Shown here piece after piece: positions 24,252-37,600 of a stretch of DNA of 64,000 bases. A program made the translations under genes and the position numbers. Location of the stretch: positions 15,178,258 to 15,242,257 of the forward strand of contig JANCRA010000014.1 in the NCBI GenBank assembly GCA_024362935.1. The letters are read 5' to 3'. Within the stretch, counting starts at the first letter, position 1; every line of letters starts with the position of its first letter. The notes beneath the pieces were generated by a model. That model made no database searches. It worked only from the letters and a program-made list of their open reading frames with translations, and was not told the origin of the DNA. The stretch comes from Setophaga petechia. Lineage: Eukaryota > Chordata > Aves > Passeriformes > Parulidae.

Positions 24252-24298
24252 ACAGTGTCTCCACAGAACACCCAAACAGTGTCTCCACAGAACACCCA
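24252..24298. repeat. 24-bp tandem duplication
   Basis: ACAGTGTCTCCACAGAACAC plus four bases occurs twice in direct succession, almost without change. The identity suggests a recent duplication. Confidence 0.9.
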
Positions 24299-24680
24299 GC
24301 CCTCATTTCTTCCATTTCAGACCACTGCTAATCTCCAGCTAACATCAAAAGCACTAGAGCTGGGGGGCAGTGATTCTCAGTCCAGTGAGAATGGAAAAGT
24401 GAGGTAATGTGGGACAGCATTTGACTCAGAGATGAAAATCAGTCCTCATTAAATCTTTATTTACAGTTCACACTGAAAATAGTTTTACTTCAATGCTTCA
24501 GAAACTTTTATTTCAAAGTACTGCACTAAATGAGAGATCACCGAGTAAATGCTACATGCATGCATATGTTTTAGTCCTGTATGCTGACCATGTCATCACC
24601 TCCAGTGCTCTCTCAGACCAGGTAGGCATCAGCCAGCTTTTGGCTGCAGCCAAGGAGCACACACACATTTTCCATTTTAT

Positions 24681-24699
24681 AAAAAAAAAAAAAAAAAAA
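24681..24699. repeat. Poly(A) tract of 19 bases
   Basis: A pure A run with no identifiable retroposed body upstream. Confidence 0.85.
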
Positions 24700-26529
24700 T
24701 CATAATACAGCACCTATTGTTCTAACTCTACTAATTTGTCCTGTTTTGTTGAATAATTTCATCCAAACCACGAAAGGTGGAAATATGGAATGAAGAACTG
24801 AAGAATCACTCAAGTGCCAAAGACCCAGCACAGCTTTTGGAGAAGGATTCAGGTCAAAGGAGAGGAGTCTTCCTGGGGAAATGGCAAACTTCCAGGAGTG
24901 GGGAGAGGGAGTCAGGATGGGGCTTCTGCAGGTAAAGGGAAGGTTGAGCTGGCCCAGGTGGGACTGCCTGTGTGTCCCTGCATGTTCCCAGCCCCGGGCA
25001 GGAGCACTGCTGAGCCATGGCACAATTACCCAGGCACAGTGCTGAGTGTCCAGCTCCTGCCTTGTGCCCCAAAGAGAGCCTGAGCCCCCAACAGCAGAGC
25101 CAGCCCCACTCCTGCAGGGCACTCAGCTGTGTCCCAGGAGGGGGCAGAAAGGCAGGAGAAGGAAAAGGAAGAAAGAAGACAAAGGGAGCCATCAAGACCA
25201 TCATTGCCTCTACCTGTAGTGATGCAATCCCTAATTTTCACAGATGAGGAGAAACAGCTTCAGCATCTAAGTATGTGAATTTACCACCATGTTTCTTCTA
25301 TGCAATAAAAAAATAGGCAAAATATCCAACAAATCCAACCTACAGTAAATTTAAATATTGAATTGTAATGTTTGCTTGGTTGCTATTTCTTAGTAGCAAC
25401 CAACGTGTTAATCACTAGTATATAATTAGATGTCATTTTGGAGCAATTCAAAATCAAACAAAATCTCAACATGCTCTGAAGATGTTGTGAAAGTTTACAT
25501 TACAATTAATTTATGATTACCCAAATGTGCATCCAGTGATCTTAAGTCTTCCTTTATATATTACAAAGAAAAAAAGACAACCTCTGTTTCCCCACACCTT
25601 AATTTCAGAAAGCCTTCAGAAATAAGGCTTTCATTTCAATAAATGTATTATTTAAATTCTGTTTAAATAGCTGAGCAGGAGATGAAGAAATGAGATTAAT
25701 TTGATAAACTAGCCCCTGTGTATCCTTGGGCATGTTTCTCCTCTTTTCCTTGGTGTTTTATTTTTGGTGAGCTTTTTTTGTTTGTTTGGAGGTTTTTTGT
25801 ATTTTTCTTTTGTGGTTGTTGTTGTGGTTGTTGTTGTTTCCATAAACATTTGTGTTTTCTTTGCTGTCTCTTCAACAGATAGAAAACTAAGGTGAGCTGT
25901 TATTATTACATTTCACACCAACTCACTAGAGCCATGAGTTAATTTCAGCAGATTTTCCTGAAGGTGAAAAGAAGTGCACAGCCTTTTGTCCCAACAGTGA
26001 GCCAGTGCCATGAACTGCTGAGTGTTCCCAGACCTGTCAAAAATCAAAGGAACAAGGATGGCTAGCGAGTCATGGGAAATACTGGATGCATTAGTGGATA
26101 CAGCCAATATGCTGAATTATGGTTGTGTAATAAATGTACAAGCTGTTGTACCCGGACACAGCTACAGTAATCACAGTAAGTAAAGTTTTAAAAGCACTCA
26201 TACTCCCATCCTTTGCTGGAAACAGTGATCATGTACATAAAAAGGTTAACAAATGGCTACACTTCACTCCTCTGCATCTAAACCAGAGAAAACCTTGCTG
26301 CTTTTGCAATAACAGGCTACCAGCTGATGTCTGCTCTTGCTCTTTATCTATGTATTCTATACATCCAAACACAGAACAGGGAGGAGGACTATTTTGGGTG
26401 TGAAGTGAGCAAGTTGTTTTATGTTTTAATTGCCCATAATGAGCATGGCAAATGCTGAAAGATGCAAGGAAGAGTCTTGTCCAATAATACAGTTCTTTAT
26501 TACCTTTGGATCCCATCTTCCTAACTATT
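24700..26529. other. Intergenic sequence, no gene seen
   Basis: The 24840-25200 part is GC-richer with long purine blocks and overlapping open frames on both strands, none with a domain. A T/G-rich simple tract (TTTG, GTT and GTTGTTGTT words) lies at 25765-25840. Confidence 0.4.
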
Positions 26530-27540
26530 TTGAGGATGTTGTTAGCAGAGGAAGGCATATTTTTATTTAACATCTTTATTAATGAGCTAAAGAAAGAAAG
26601 AAATAAACACACTAATTGCATTTGCAAATGACAGTACATTAGTAGCTATTGCAAACATCACTGAAGACAGAAATAACAGAGGAAAATATGGGCAGGAATA
26701 AAAAATTTAACCTGGAGAAACACAAATGCAGGTCTGAAGCAAAATTACTTCACGTTTATGCAAGCAATAGTAGAAAGAAATGTGGAAGCAGTAAAAGTGA
26801 GGGGGCTGGGGCAGGCTAGAGCACACAGCTGAGCTCCCTGGGGGTGCAGGTGAGAGCCCTTGGGCAGGGGCTGGGAAGGGTCGTGGGAGTTTTGAGGGAC
26901 ATCAGCAGGCACCTCGGTGTCCCTCAGTAGCAGACAGCATAGGAAATGACATTTTGGCTTTTTTAAAAAGGGAAAGCATGAACCTCTTGTCTTGAGTTCA
27001 GAAGTGGGCAAAGAGCAGCAGCTAAACTGTGTGTTCTCAGAAGGCTGTGCTGGGGGCAGCTCCCCACGCTGCCCAGGTGTGGGCAGTGACGCAGCCCCAG
27101 TGATAAAAGGGTGATAAAAGCTGAGCAGAGCCTGGCTGCTGGTGGAGGTGTGGGCAGGCTGTCCTGCTGGCATAAAGGGGACCAAGCAGCTGCTCCCAGG
27201 TGTGGACCCTCTGGAGGTGTCGCTGATGTAGTGAATAGCTTGCTGGCAACCCTGGTAAGTACCTAAACACTAAAATTAAGGGGGAAGTGAGCTATGTGTA
27301 GATGGTCTGAAGGACTGCAGGAGCAACAAGATGAAACTGAGTAAAGGCAAACTTCCCAAATGCAGCTCTTCCAAACTCTTTAATAAGCTCCCTGGAGAGC
27401 TGGTAGATATGCAGTCACTCCAGTGACTTAAAATTAGACTGGATACAAGAGGGAGCAGCATGCCTGTGCCTGAAGGGAGAGGGGCAGAACCTCCTGGTAC
27501 TGGGGGGCTCTGAGCTCCCTCCTGGAGGTGGCTGCTGCTG
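26530..27540 (+). mobile_element. Older CR1-type LINE copy
   Basis: The stretch resembles the end of a CR1-type reverse transcriptase and its 3' part, in sense orientation. TTTAACATCTTTATTAATGA leads to ATTTGCAAATGACA, the decayed 'FADD'-motif region, then AAATATGGGCAGGAATA and TTTAACCTGGAGAAACACAA. Further on, CTTAAAATTAGACTGGATAC (27428-27447) fits the CR1 3' UTR. The frame is full of stops, so it encodes nothing. The middle (about 26790-27200) is GC-rich and may include other sequence. It is more diverged than the 13.98 kb copy and hence older. Confidence 0.65.
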
Positions 27541-27640
27541 CCTGGTGTGGGATGTGCTGTGGGGCCGGGATGCTCCTTCTCACCTGCCTGCCTGGTGTGG
27601 GATGTGCTGTGGGGCCGGGGTGCTCCTGCTCACCTGCCTG
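27541..27640. repeat. Two-copy 50-bp tandem duplication
   Basis: Units 27541-27590 and 27591-27640 differ at only two positions. Each starts CCTGGTGTGGGATGTGCTGT and ends CACCTGCCTG. A partial third start (CCTGGT) follows. It sits at the end of the CR1 relic. Confidence 0.95.
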
Positions 27641-28116
27641 CCTGGTTTCTGGGACACGGCATCACTGCCCTAGCTGTGCAGCTGCTGGTTATTGCTGCTT
27701 CATTTCACAGACGTTACAAACTGTCATTAGTTAAGAGCCAGCTAATGAGTTATAACACAGGAAGCAACCACAGATGCCTATATACCAGTGAACCACAGTG
27801 TTGTGTGCCATTCTTACCATGTTAATGATTTTTTAAAAAGAAAAAAACTGGGCCTCACCCCCAGCCCCCTGGAGCATGAATAACCTGGTACAGCTCCTTT
27901 CCCTGAAACAATTCCAGACACTCTCAAATCTCAGCCTTCCCTGTTTCAGCGGTGGTGTAGGGATGCTGTGTGAAGTTTTAGCAGCTGTGAGAGGGAGCAG
28001 GCTCGCTGTCCTGAAGTACTCCCTTCCACCTCAGGCTGGGGACACCGTGTGCTGCTGTGACAGGCCGTGATGGAGCTGCACATCAGCTCTGAAGCGCTCA
28101 GCGGCAGAGGCAATGA

Positions 28117-28686
28117 GGCCTGTGCCCCTCAATGGCACTGTGTGAGGGGTGACAATAACAAAGCCTGTGCCCCTCACAGCATGAGGGGTGACAATAACAA
28201 GGCTGGTGCCCCTCAATGGCACCATGTGGAGGTGACAATAACAAAGCCCATGCCCCTTGATGGCATCATGTGAGGGGTGACAATAGCAAGGCCCATGTTC
28301 CTCAATGGCACTGCATGAGGGGTGACAATAAAAAAGCCTGTGCCCCTCGATGGCAGCATGTATGGGTGACAATAACAAGGCCCCTTGATGGCACTGCATG
28401 AGGTGTGACAATAACAAGGCCCGTGCCCCTTGATGGCACCGCGTGAGGGGTGACAATAACAAGGCCTGTGTCCCTCAATGGCGCTGTGTGAGGGCTGACA
28501 ATAACAAGGCCTGTGCCCCTCAATGGCACTGTGTGAGGGGTGACAATAATGAGACCTGTGCACCTCAATGGCACCACGTGAGGTGTGACAATAACAAGGC
28601 CTGTGCCCCTTGACGGCACTGCATGAGGGGTGACAATAAAGAGGTCTGCGCCCCTTGATGGCACTGTGTGAGGGGTGACAACAACG
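28117..28686. repeat. 45-bp minisatellite, 13 units
   Basis: Thirteen head-to-tail copies share the blocks TGTGCCCCTCAATGGCAC, TGAGGGGTGACAATAACAA and a GGCC junction. Most are 45 bp; a few carry 6-7 bp deletions. Because 45 is divisible by three, frames stay open and translate into 15-residue repeats on the minus strand (28213-28767 and 28302-28703). These frames have no start context, domain or codon bias suggesting a gene. I read the array as a VNTR-type minisatellite. Confidence 0.95.
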
Positions 28687-28689
28687 CTT

Positions 28690-31600
28690 CCCGCTGACGC
28701 CAATCACTGCAGTGACTTTTGCTACAGCGTTACTTGTGCAGTGGCAATTGAATTGAAACTGCCACATCAGTTTGCATTAGGCCACTTAGCAGCTGATGTG
28801 GTTTCTCACTAGCACAGCAAAGGGAAGGGAGGGTGGCTCTGGTGGAGCCTCTGGGGAGTCAGGTTTTGAACTGGGACTGGGGGCACCACTGCACTCAGCT
28901 AAGGGCATTGTAAGCTGGCTGGTCAGAACACAATTTTCTTTGAAATTTCAAGTTCCAAAAGGTTGTTTTCCCCCACTAAGAAGTGGTAAGGCGGTAGCCT
29001 GTGAGGCTGTGCAGCTGGGGCAGCTCTGCTGAGCATCCATGATGTACCCAGCACACCCAGGGCTCTGTACCCATGTCACGGAGAGCAGCAGAGGTAGATG
29101 GGGATGGGATTGTAGAGCTCTTCCTACCCAGACCTTGTTGGGGAAATAAATTGCCATGAGATGGGCATTTGTCCTTAGTCCAGCACACTACCTATGCAGG
29201 AGAAAGCGTCTCCTGCAGCTCAGGGCTCTTGGTTTGGGGCCAGAGCCTGGTTTGTGTCTGATGATGGCCATGGCCAGGCCAAGCACCCCCTGTGTGTGCT
29301 CTCACCTTGAGGTGGGAGGATCAATATCTCATTACCTATGGCCCTGCTCCTCCAGAGCCTTACATTTTGTGGGGTTTAATGTAATATCCCTGCTCTTTAA
29401 AATTGCAATATCTGAAACACTGATGTGAGCAGCATAAATCCATTTTTGGTTTAGTGAGGTGAATTAGCTAAGCAACTTTATTTTCTCCAGTTGTAGAATT
29501 GTTCTAATGCTTCTTTTGACCAGTCCTTGTTTAAAAAAGGCTTCATCTTTAAAAATCCAATTTTACAAACAGTTAGTCTTTAGTGTGGACTGTTGCTTTT
29601 TAGTAATTTGGGGGAAAAAATTAATGGCTGATATATTTAATTTTCAGACACAGCTACTGCATATTTAAAGTGTCTTTTTTTATAATTTTATTGTCAACAA
29701 TATAGTTTGAACACTGCATAGATATTGCTGTTGCAGGCTTGTAAGATTAAAATCATAGTATTTCTGAAAGGGCTGTTATAGTGTCTGTGGAGCTATCTGC
29801 TACTGCATAGCTCTGAACTAATTCAATGACTGTGTGCTTTAAATATCAGTACAACAACTTTTTCCCAACTAGACAGCTTCAAATCTAATGTTAGTATTCT
29901 TACTGACCTCGAAAGTGGGGCTGACCATGCTTAGCTTTCATTCTGTTTCTTCTTTTAAATATGGCTAAAGAGCAAAGGCTCTGAATCTGTGTAGTGTAAC
30001 TTGAGACTAATGGGTAATTAATGTACAGTCAGATCTGTAGTAGCTGCAGGGTATGGGTACCTAGATTTTGCCTTTCTTCCCAGGACCTACTTTTTAAAAA
30101 CCCTTTTATATCTGTATCTCTCACTTACATGGGTTAGTGTGTGTTTAAGCTGTGAAAAATGGTTGAATTTATTCCTGCATGGGCAATACCATATTCCTTT
30201 ATAGTAGATCATTATTCTATATGGAATAAATACTGTTATCCAGTTGATAGGCTTTCAGGCTAATGAACCAAAGGCTACTGTCTAAGAAGCCAGATAACTA
30301 GACATGCTTCTCCACTGGTTTCTTCTTATATATTAATTAATGAAAACTAAGATCCCTCTCTGAAAGGGAAATACACTTCTGCAGTTCCTGTCTAGTTTCG
30401 GGAGTGTTCTTCACTCCTTAATGTACGTAGGGGAATGATTCTCCCAGTGTGATGGATAATGGAGAGCTGCTGCCTGCCCTGGGGATGCCTGTGTGAGTGA
30501 GAGGCAGTCCCTGGGAGCTGTGCTGGGGAGCAGCCTGTGGGCAGGGCAGGCAGGAGTCCAGTGCTCCCAAACCCTCCTGGCTCCATGCTGCCTGGCTCTC
30601 TGCCGAGGACAGGTAGAAGGCAGCACCTTCCTGTGCAGGTGAGCCCCTTCTCAGAGGTGTGTGCTGGGATCACTTGTGAGAGGCGACCTCCCTGTACTGG
30701 CCAGTTCCTCCAGCAGCTGTGCAGCCCAGGGCTTTATGCCTCTGAATCCAGGAGTCTGGCTGTCCCTCATCTCTGTTCACAGCATGGTTTAGAGTCCAGT
30801 CAGTTCTAAACATGAGACGCTCTTAAATCTGGTTTAGGAAGCATGAGATTAGGTGGAAAGATAGGAAGTACCTTTCTTCTTTTTGACCCTTTAGGATATA
30901 CTGACTGTAAGCTAAAGCTTCCTTGCAACTGTCAGCTGGATAACTACCCCCTCAAAATAAAAGTAGGTCTCAGACTTGGGACTTAAGTAGATCAATGCTG
31001 TGGGGACAATTGATCCCCAGGGTATGGGTGGCATTTTTTTAGAGACAGAGCAAAATGCCATCTGTGGCTTACAAGGAGGGAGTGTGTTCTACATGCATTT
31101 TCCAGAATAAACAGCTAAGAGAATATGCCACAACACAATTTCACAGAGGGAAAGAATTTGCAGCATCTTTTCCATGTTTTCCCAGTCTGAGGAGTTTTCT
31201 GACCTGTGGCAGGCTGCTGCTCCCTTGAACATCACCTCAATTCCAGGGGGTCTTCAAACCCGAGGCACACTCCAGCAGAAACACCTGAAATACTCTTTGG
31301 TGTTGGCATTGCCCTGTAGCTTTCTGCTTTGTGTTGTGAGTTATTCCCTTTGGAGTCCAAGTACTGAGAGTTATTACATCTTTAAAGGCCTGCAGAGTTT
31401 GAGGAAAAGTAATTGGTTTGTTGCTCCAAACCTCTTGGTGGAATTATTGAGAAAAAAGCTTTTCAACTTAATTTTCTATCTATATCTGGAGCCGTTGGCA
31501 TGAATTCAGCCTGCACCATATACCCACAAGCTCTGTGAACGTGTGCAACTGAGTATTACTGGAGCATATCCAGTTGGGATAGCCAGTAGGACTCTTTGCA

Positions 31601-34600
31601 AGGTGCAAGACTTTTCCATTCTGCAGAATGACTGTTTTACACACTACATGGCAAGTCTGTTTTTCATCTTTACTGGTTAAGTTGTTCAATTACAGCTTTA
31701 TGTTAATGCAAAAGATAATTAATGCTGTAAGTTAACTATGCATAGTGCTTTCCAAGAACAAAAGGAACTAAATCCCAAGCCATAGCTTCCTCTCCTGTTC
31801 TGGCTTGGTGTTATTCCTTGTTTGCTACAGAAGCCTGCTTGTTTCACGCTACAAAACTTCCAGGTTCATCAGCTGTAGAGGGGAGCCAGTGAGACATCTT
31901 AAAAGTTTTCATCTGCCTCAAAGGTCAAATGTGCTGTTTCAGCAGACCAAAGCCTGAGGCCCTGGAAAGAAAGGCCAGGGGTTTGTTTCTGATGGTTTAG
32001 CACAGGCTGTCTGCTGCAGTCAAGTGCCACCATCCCCCAAAGTCCTCTGGCTCACACACCAAGCAAAGCAGGTGCTCTGCAGTGACAGGACAGATGGGGT
32101 GAGTGTCACTGTGATGTGGCTTTTCTGATGAGTCATTGCAGAGGACTTCTTGGGGACAGAATATGTAATAGCTAATAGGTGAATGCTGTGTGTGATTTGG
32201 TCCATTTTTTCTAAAGTTTCGTCACTCCAGTAGGAAGCTCTTGAGTATGATGCTCAAGCCTTAATGGTCCCAGTCTAATTTGTCCCATCCTCTCACCAAG
32301 TCAGATGGATTTTGACCTTTTCCCTTGCCTTGACAGCCACAAGCACCTGATTTGTTCTGTGTGGTGCTTTTAATGGTTCTCTTGTGTCCCCCTCAGTGGG
32401 CAGGAGGAAAACCATGATGTGAGCCTCAGTCCTGCATTGTCCACAGGCACCATCTGGGAACAGAGGGGGACAGCTGGACCATGAAACATGCCTAAAAGAT
32501 GCTGCTTTCAAAGCAGGGGAAGCCTAAAATCTGTTTTAAACACTCCTTGTAGTTCTGAAATATTGCTTCTCTTGTTTAAGGGCTTTCCCAACTGTTTCAG
32601 CCCTTTCCTCTCATGCTTCCCACCAACATGAATTTCAGATGGTTTTATCAGATCTATGTCACAGATTCAGTTTTCCAAGTTTTTGTGCTAAGTGGCTTGG
32701 CAACTCCTGTCTTTGAATAACTGGCTTGGAAAGGTGGAATTGTATGGACCTCCCAAGTCCATCCCTCCTACTGAAATTTAACACTGAAAAATAAATCAAT
32801 TCATGATTTTATCCAGTGAATTATGTCTGCTAAGATCTGTACTTACAGTTCTTGGTAAAGGAGATCAAGCAAATCCAGGTTAAATATGCCCCTTATTCTG
32901 ACAGAACCTCTCTGGACCTTTGCCAGACTATCATCAAAGGGAAGCTTACTCCTTTGGGATCTAAACCAGCCTGCTTTTCCAGTGACTCTTATTGATTGAG
33001 AGGGGAGCAGGACTGAGCTCTACAGCTGCAAAGCTGATTGTTGCATTTGATGTTATTGACAAAAAATTTGAGTAAATCAAAGACAATGTAGATACTTTGG
33101 TAAAACCTGGTTGGCCTATTTCCAGATACTTTCCTGAGAGTCATTAGACTTGGGTGGGGATCCATCAAGAAATGGTGATTTCAAGTTGTCTTTTAATGCT
33201 CTTCAGCTGTTAAATCTAATAAACTTTTTAAGAAGTGAAAAATATGTGGGAAGCTTAATACCTGAGAAATCACTGATCCAGAGATTGGAACTTGAAGCAA
33301 CATGCAACTTTCTGGTTCTGACTTCCATTAAATATGGCCAAATTGTATTAGATCATCATCCATAATTAGGCCAATTTTTCCTAATCTTTGTTGAAATGGG
33401 TTCAAGCTGGTTTACAAATGAACACTGAGGGGGTTTCTTTCATTTTTTTTTTGTTTCTCCCCTCCATAGATGCAAGCTTTCCACTGCCCAGCAATACATG
33501 AAACCATTCAGTAGTAATGCATCACACATGCTTCATATTTAGGTAGTTTTAGCCTTAAATGATTATCTCCAGGCTTTCTGTTCTTCTCTGTGCATAGCAT
33601 GTGTGTGGTGTAAGTGTTTCTGTGTGGTAATGCAGCCAGTAGAGCTTTCTGCTGCCCTTGTGAACCTCTGCTGTATGGTCCTTAGGACCTGAGGACTGCT
33701 TAATGCACCCATGTTCAAGGCTAATTGTCAATACTCAACAGGAGCTACCCAGTAACTACAGCTTTTGTTACATGAAGCAGCTGAGCAAGCCCCTGATGTG
33801 CACATGATCAGGTTACAAACTCTGCCTAACACCAGCACTTTTCCTGCAGTAGATATTCTTCCTCATACCTAAATATACGCATACAGAACACTTGTCAGGT
33901 CACTCTAAATGCTGAATCCTTTCAGCAGTGACACAGATCTCTTCTGATGCCACTCTTCAATCACTCTTAATTACTACTCAGAGTCTAATTTCAAGGTCTC
34001 CTTAGGTGTTGGTATTAGCTAATATTCAGTAAGTAAGGCAAAAGATAACACTGTCAGTCTCATTTGCCTTTCAAGTTCGTATCTCTCTTTTCCCCACAGA
34101 ACACAGTAGGGCTAAAACCTTCTTGTTTAGCTTGGGGCAAAACACACCCTGCAAAAGCTGAGAAATAATCTAATTTTTTCAATGAAAGTCAGTGCCAGTC
34201 AAAGACGCTTTTACATACTTACAGTTAGGGTACATCAAAAATGTACAAATATTGGTAACCCCAGTTTATCATGTACAAGATTCTAAAAGAAAACCAAATT
34301 AAGGGAGGATATTCGTGAAGTCTTTGAAATAACGAAGAAACAGCAAATGCTGCTTCATTTTTATGTTCTGAAGTCACTGGAAATGAGGAAATTATTGTCA
34401 CATTCATTGGATGACTTTCTTGGGTTTTAACACATTAATATTTATGCTGCTCAATTGTCTATGTTATAAATAGCCCCTCAGAAATCTCTGTGGGTCCCTT
34501 TTTAGCTTAGATATTTAAAACATAAGTAGCCTGAAAGCAGCTAAATATCAGTGCTACATGCAACTTCATCAAAAGACAGAAAGAAGGTGCTCAAGCACTG

Positions 34601-37600
34601 GATCATCTCTTCCTCCCAGGAAAGAGTTAACACAAAGAAATAAAATCAGATATGTGTAGCCTCCAGACGTCCATTAAAGTGCAGAATGCTGTTTTCTATC
34701 ACAGATTATATGCCAGATGTTCAAACTATCTCTAATCATTGCAGATGTAATGGAGTAGAATGTTGCAGTTTGTGAGTTTACTGGCATTAATTCTGTATAC
34801 TGCACAAGGGAAAAGATTTTAAATATATAATTATATCTCATTAATACTCAGGTTTTATTTCCTTTCAATGGAACAGGACTTATTAAAGCAACCATTTACC
34901 GCATGTTTTCTTTTAGTGTTTGGCCCCAGCATAATCCTGTGTGCATTGTACATGTAAATATGTACTAACCTGAGTATATGGAAACACACACTACTGTATA
35001 TAATTCCAATGGTATAGCCCCCCACTTTTTATATGCGTGAGATGTTTTTATAATGTAAATTGACAAGGAAAAAGATCTTACTTATACAGTACTGGTCTAA
35101 CCACATGCTATCTTGTTAATGAAGAACTGTAAAAAATGCATATTTTAATGATATTTATTCAGTTATGCTATGAGAAAACTGTGCAGTTCTGTGAAATGTT
35201 TTGGGCTGCTTTCTTGTCCTCTGACTGCTCCAGACGTGCCCCAGTACCAAAGGCAGCTGTTACAGTGGGGAGAGTGACTCGCTGAGGATGTTCCTTGCTC
35301 TTATCAGTATGCCAAGTGCAGGAGAGCTGGTCCTGCTCTGCCCCCTCCCTTGCCCCCAAACACACCCTGTGTGAAGGGACACTCCTGCTTTTTGATACTT
35401 CCTTTCTTCTGTCCTTTGTATCCTTTGGGCTCAGCTTCCTTCAAACTGTGTCCACAGGGCACAGCGTTTCCTTCATCCTACATCCTCTGCTGGAGCTGCC
35501 TATCCAGTGCAGAGTTCAACCACATCTGAGAGAGTCTTTTTACATTCTAAAGCTATTGAAAACACTGCTCAAGTGTTCATGACTCTCAGTGAGCTGTGGA
35601 CTTTAATGGCCTCTGAAGTCAGAGGGAAAACTGTGAGGGTGAACTTTATGAGGAAGTCCCTACATCTGCTTTCAGACAGAATCTCAATTACAATTTCCCC
35701 AGGAGCAATCTCTACTTTGGTTGATAATTGTTACCTTCCAGTTTTACTGTGTAGCCTCAACCTATGAAAAAAGTACCCCTTGTACCAAATGTGGGTCCTT
35801 CCTGGGAGCTGTTTCTCTGGGAGCTCTGTTGTCACTGTACCTAGGAGCTCCAAAAGCACTGACTTTCCTTTCCCAGCCCCACAAAGAGAGCAGTAATAAT
35901 CACAATCCAGTTTTCCTGCTGGAGGCCAGGAGCCAATGAGGCCACGAGTGACTTTCCAGAGTCCCTGTCTGGGTCTGGTGCACAGGGTGGGACACCTGGT
36001 GTTGGGTGCCTGTCCCCTCCCACAGCAGCCTGGCAGCCTAGCCTGTGCCTTGCTGAGGCATTAAGAATTATTTGAGTAGACCAAGGTGGTTCAATTAACT
36101 TGCTTGAACTATTTCTCAATCCAGAGACTTTAATTCACAAGACTTCAGCCCAAAGGTTTTGTTCCAAAATACCATGTGCCTTTCTTCTGTTTATGGTTCC
36201 AGAATACCATGTGCTGGGGAGCCTCAGTGCCGTGCTGCAGTATTTGGGTAAAAACTTTAGTATTTTGGTGTTCTCTGTATGCTGGATATAGGCACATGGT
36301 TCAAGCAACTACTCCTGTGGTTTAAAGTTCTTAATGCAGATACTACTGAAGGACAGGGGCATTTTGGCCAAGATCTGCTGGGAAAATCTTAGGCATGCAC
36401 ATAGCATGTGTGTAATTGTGCCACATCTCGCTGTTTGAGAAAGCCAATAGAAAGAATCCGGCCAACAACTTATTTTCTCTCACAGTTTATTGATTATCTT
36501 GCCTTTTCAAACATTAAATAAGTTCTTAACTATTTCCTTGAGAGGTAAGCAGCTCTCATAAAGAGTGATTTAGGCTCTGAAGGTGGCTGAGCACTGCATG
36601 GGTGCAGAGGTTGGCTGACGTGGAACTTGCTGCTGGCCTCTGCAGCTGTCTCATCACACTGATTGCTTTGACTGGGAAAGGAATATCTTAATCTCAATAA
36701 TGTAGTTTCAAGCAAGGGGTACTGGGTAAAGTTCAGGTATATTTAGAGAAACATATATGTATGCAGGCACTACAGTCTTGTTGCTGATATTTTAACATGA
36801 TTTGTGTTTGATGTGCTTGATTAAAAAGAAAAACTGGCAATTTGCTCTATTCAGTTGCATATGGGTACTGTTTTTAAACATAAGTGTCCAGGTGCACACA
36901 AGCTGAACAGGCTTTGGAAAGCCACCAGGTTTCATCCAGACACTTCAACTTGAAAGAGGACCTTTTCAAGCACATGATAATTTAGATAATACTAATTGTG
37001 TAGTTATATACTCTATAAAAATAACAGTACATGAGCCCAGTGTAAAATGGAGATTCTCTTTAAGATTATTTTTATCTGTATTAATTTTTTTAAATGTTTT
37101 ATGATGTGCTAATGCAATGATTTTACACTAAGGCCTGTTTTTATGAATTTTCATGCCATGTGCATCATATCATACACAGTATCTAATAAAGTAATTAACA
37201 GATGAGATACCATGAGAACCCATCCAGTGAATTTAATGAGTTAAATAGTTAAAACATAGAAAATTTGACAACTTGAGCATGGTTCCATATGGTCTAGAGA
37301 TGCAGAGCATCAACTGAAATCTCTCTTTTTAGTGGTGCACAAGGATTAAGTCAACCAGGTAATTTTCTTCAAGAGTCAGCAACACTTCTTGTCAAAAAAA
37401 TAAGCCAACAAAGAACACCAACAGAAAACCAACCTGGCTAACAATCTCAAGAGCAAGGAGGTCAGGGATGGTCTCCTGATGAAGACCTGCAATGGCTGAT
37501 AAGAAAAAAAGGCAATTTTAAAATCAATGCAATATTTCCTGGAATACTGAAAATCATTCCTACTTTATTTAAAGGGCTGTTTTGTGGGTGTCTACAAATA

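Noticed and set aside
28031..28767. Minus-strand 143- and 184-codon frames as real Cys/His repeat proteins or CRISPR-like repeats
   Set aside because: Periodicity comes from the 45-bp unit being divisible by three. Units are directly tandem without unique spacers, so this is not a CRISPR array. No zinc-finger spacing is present.
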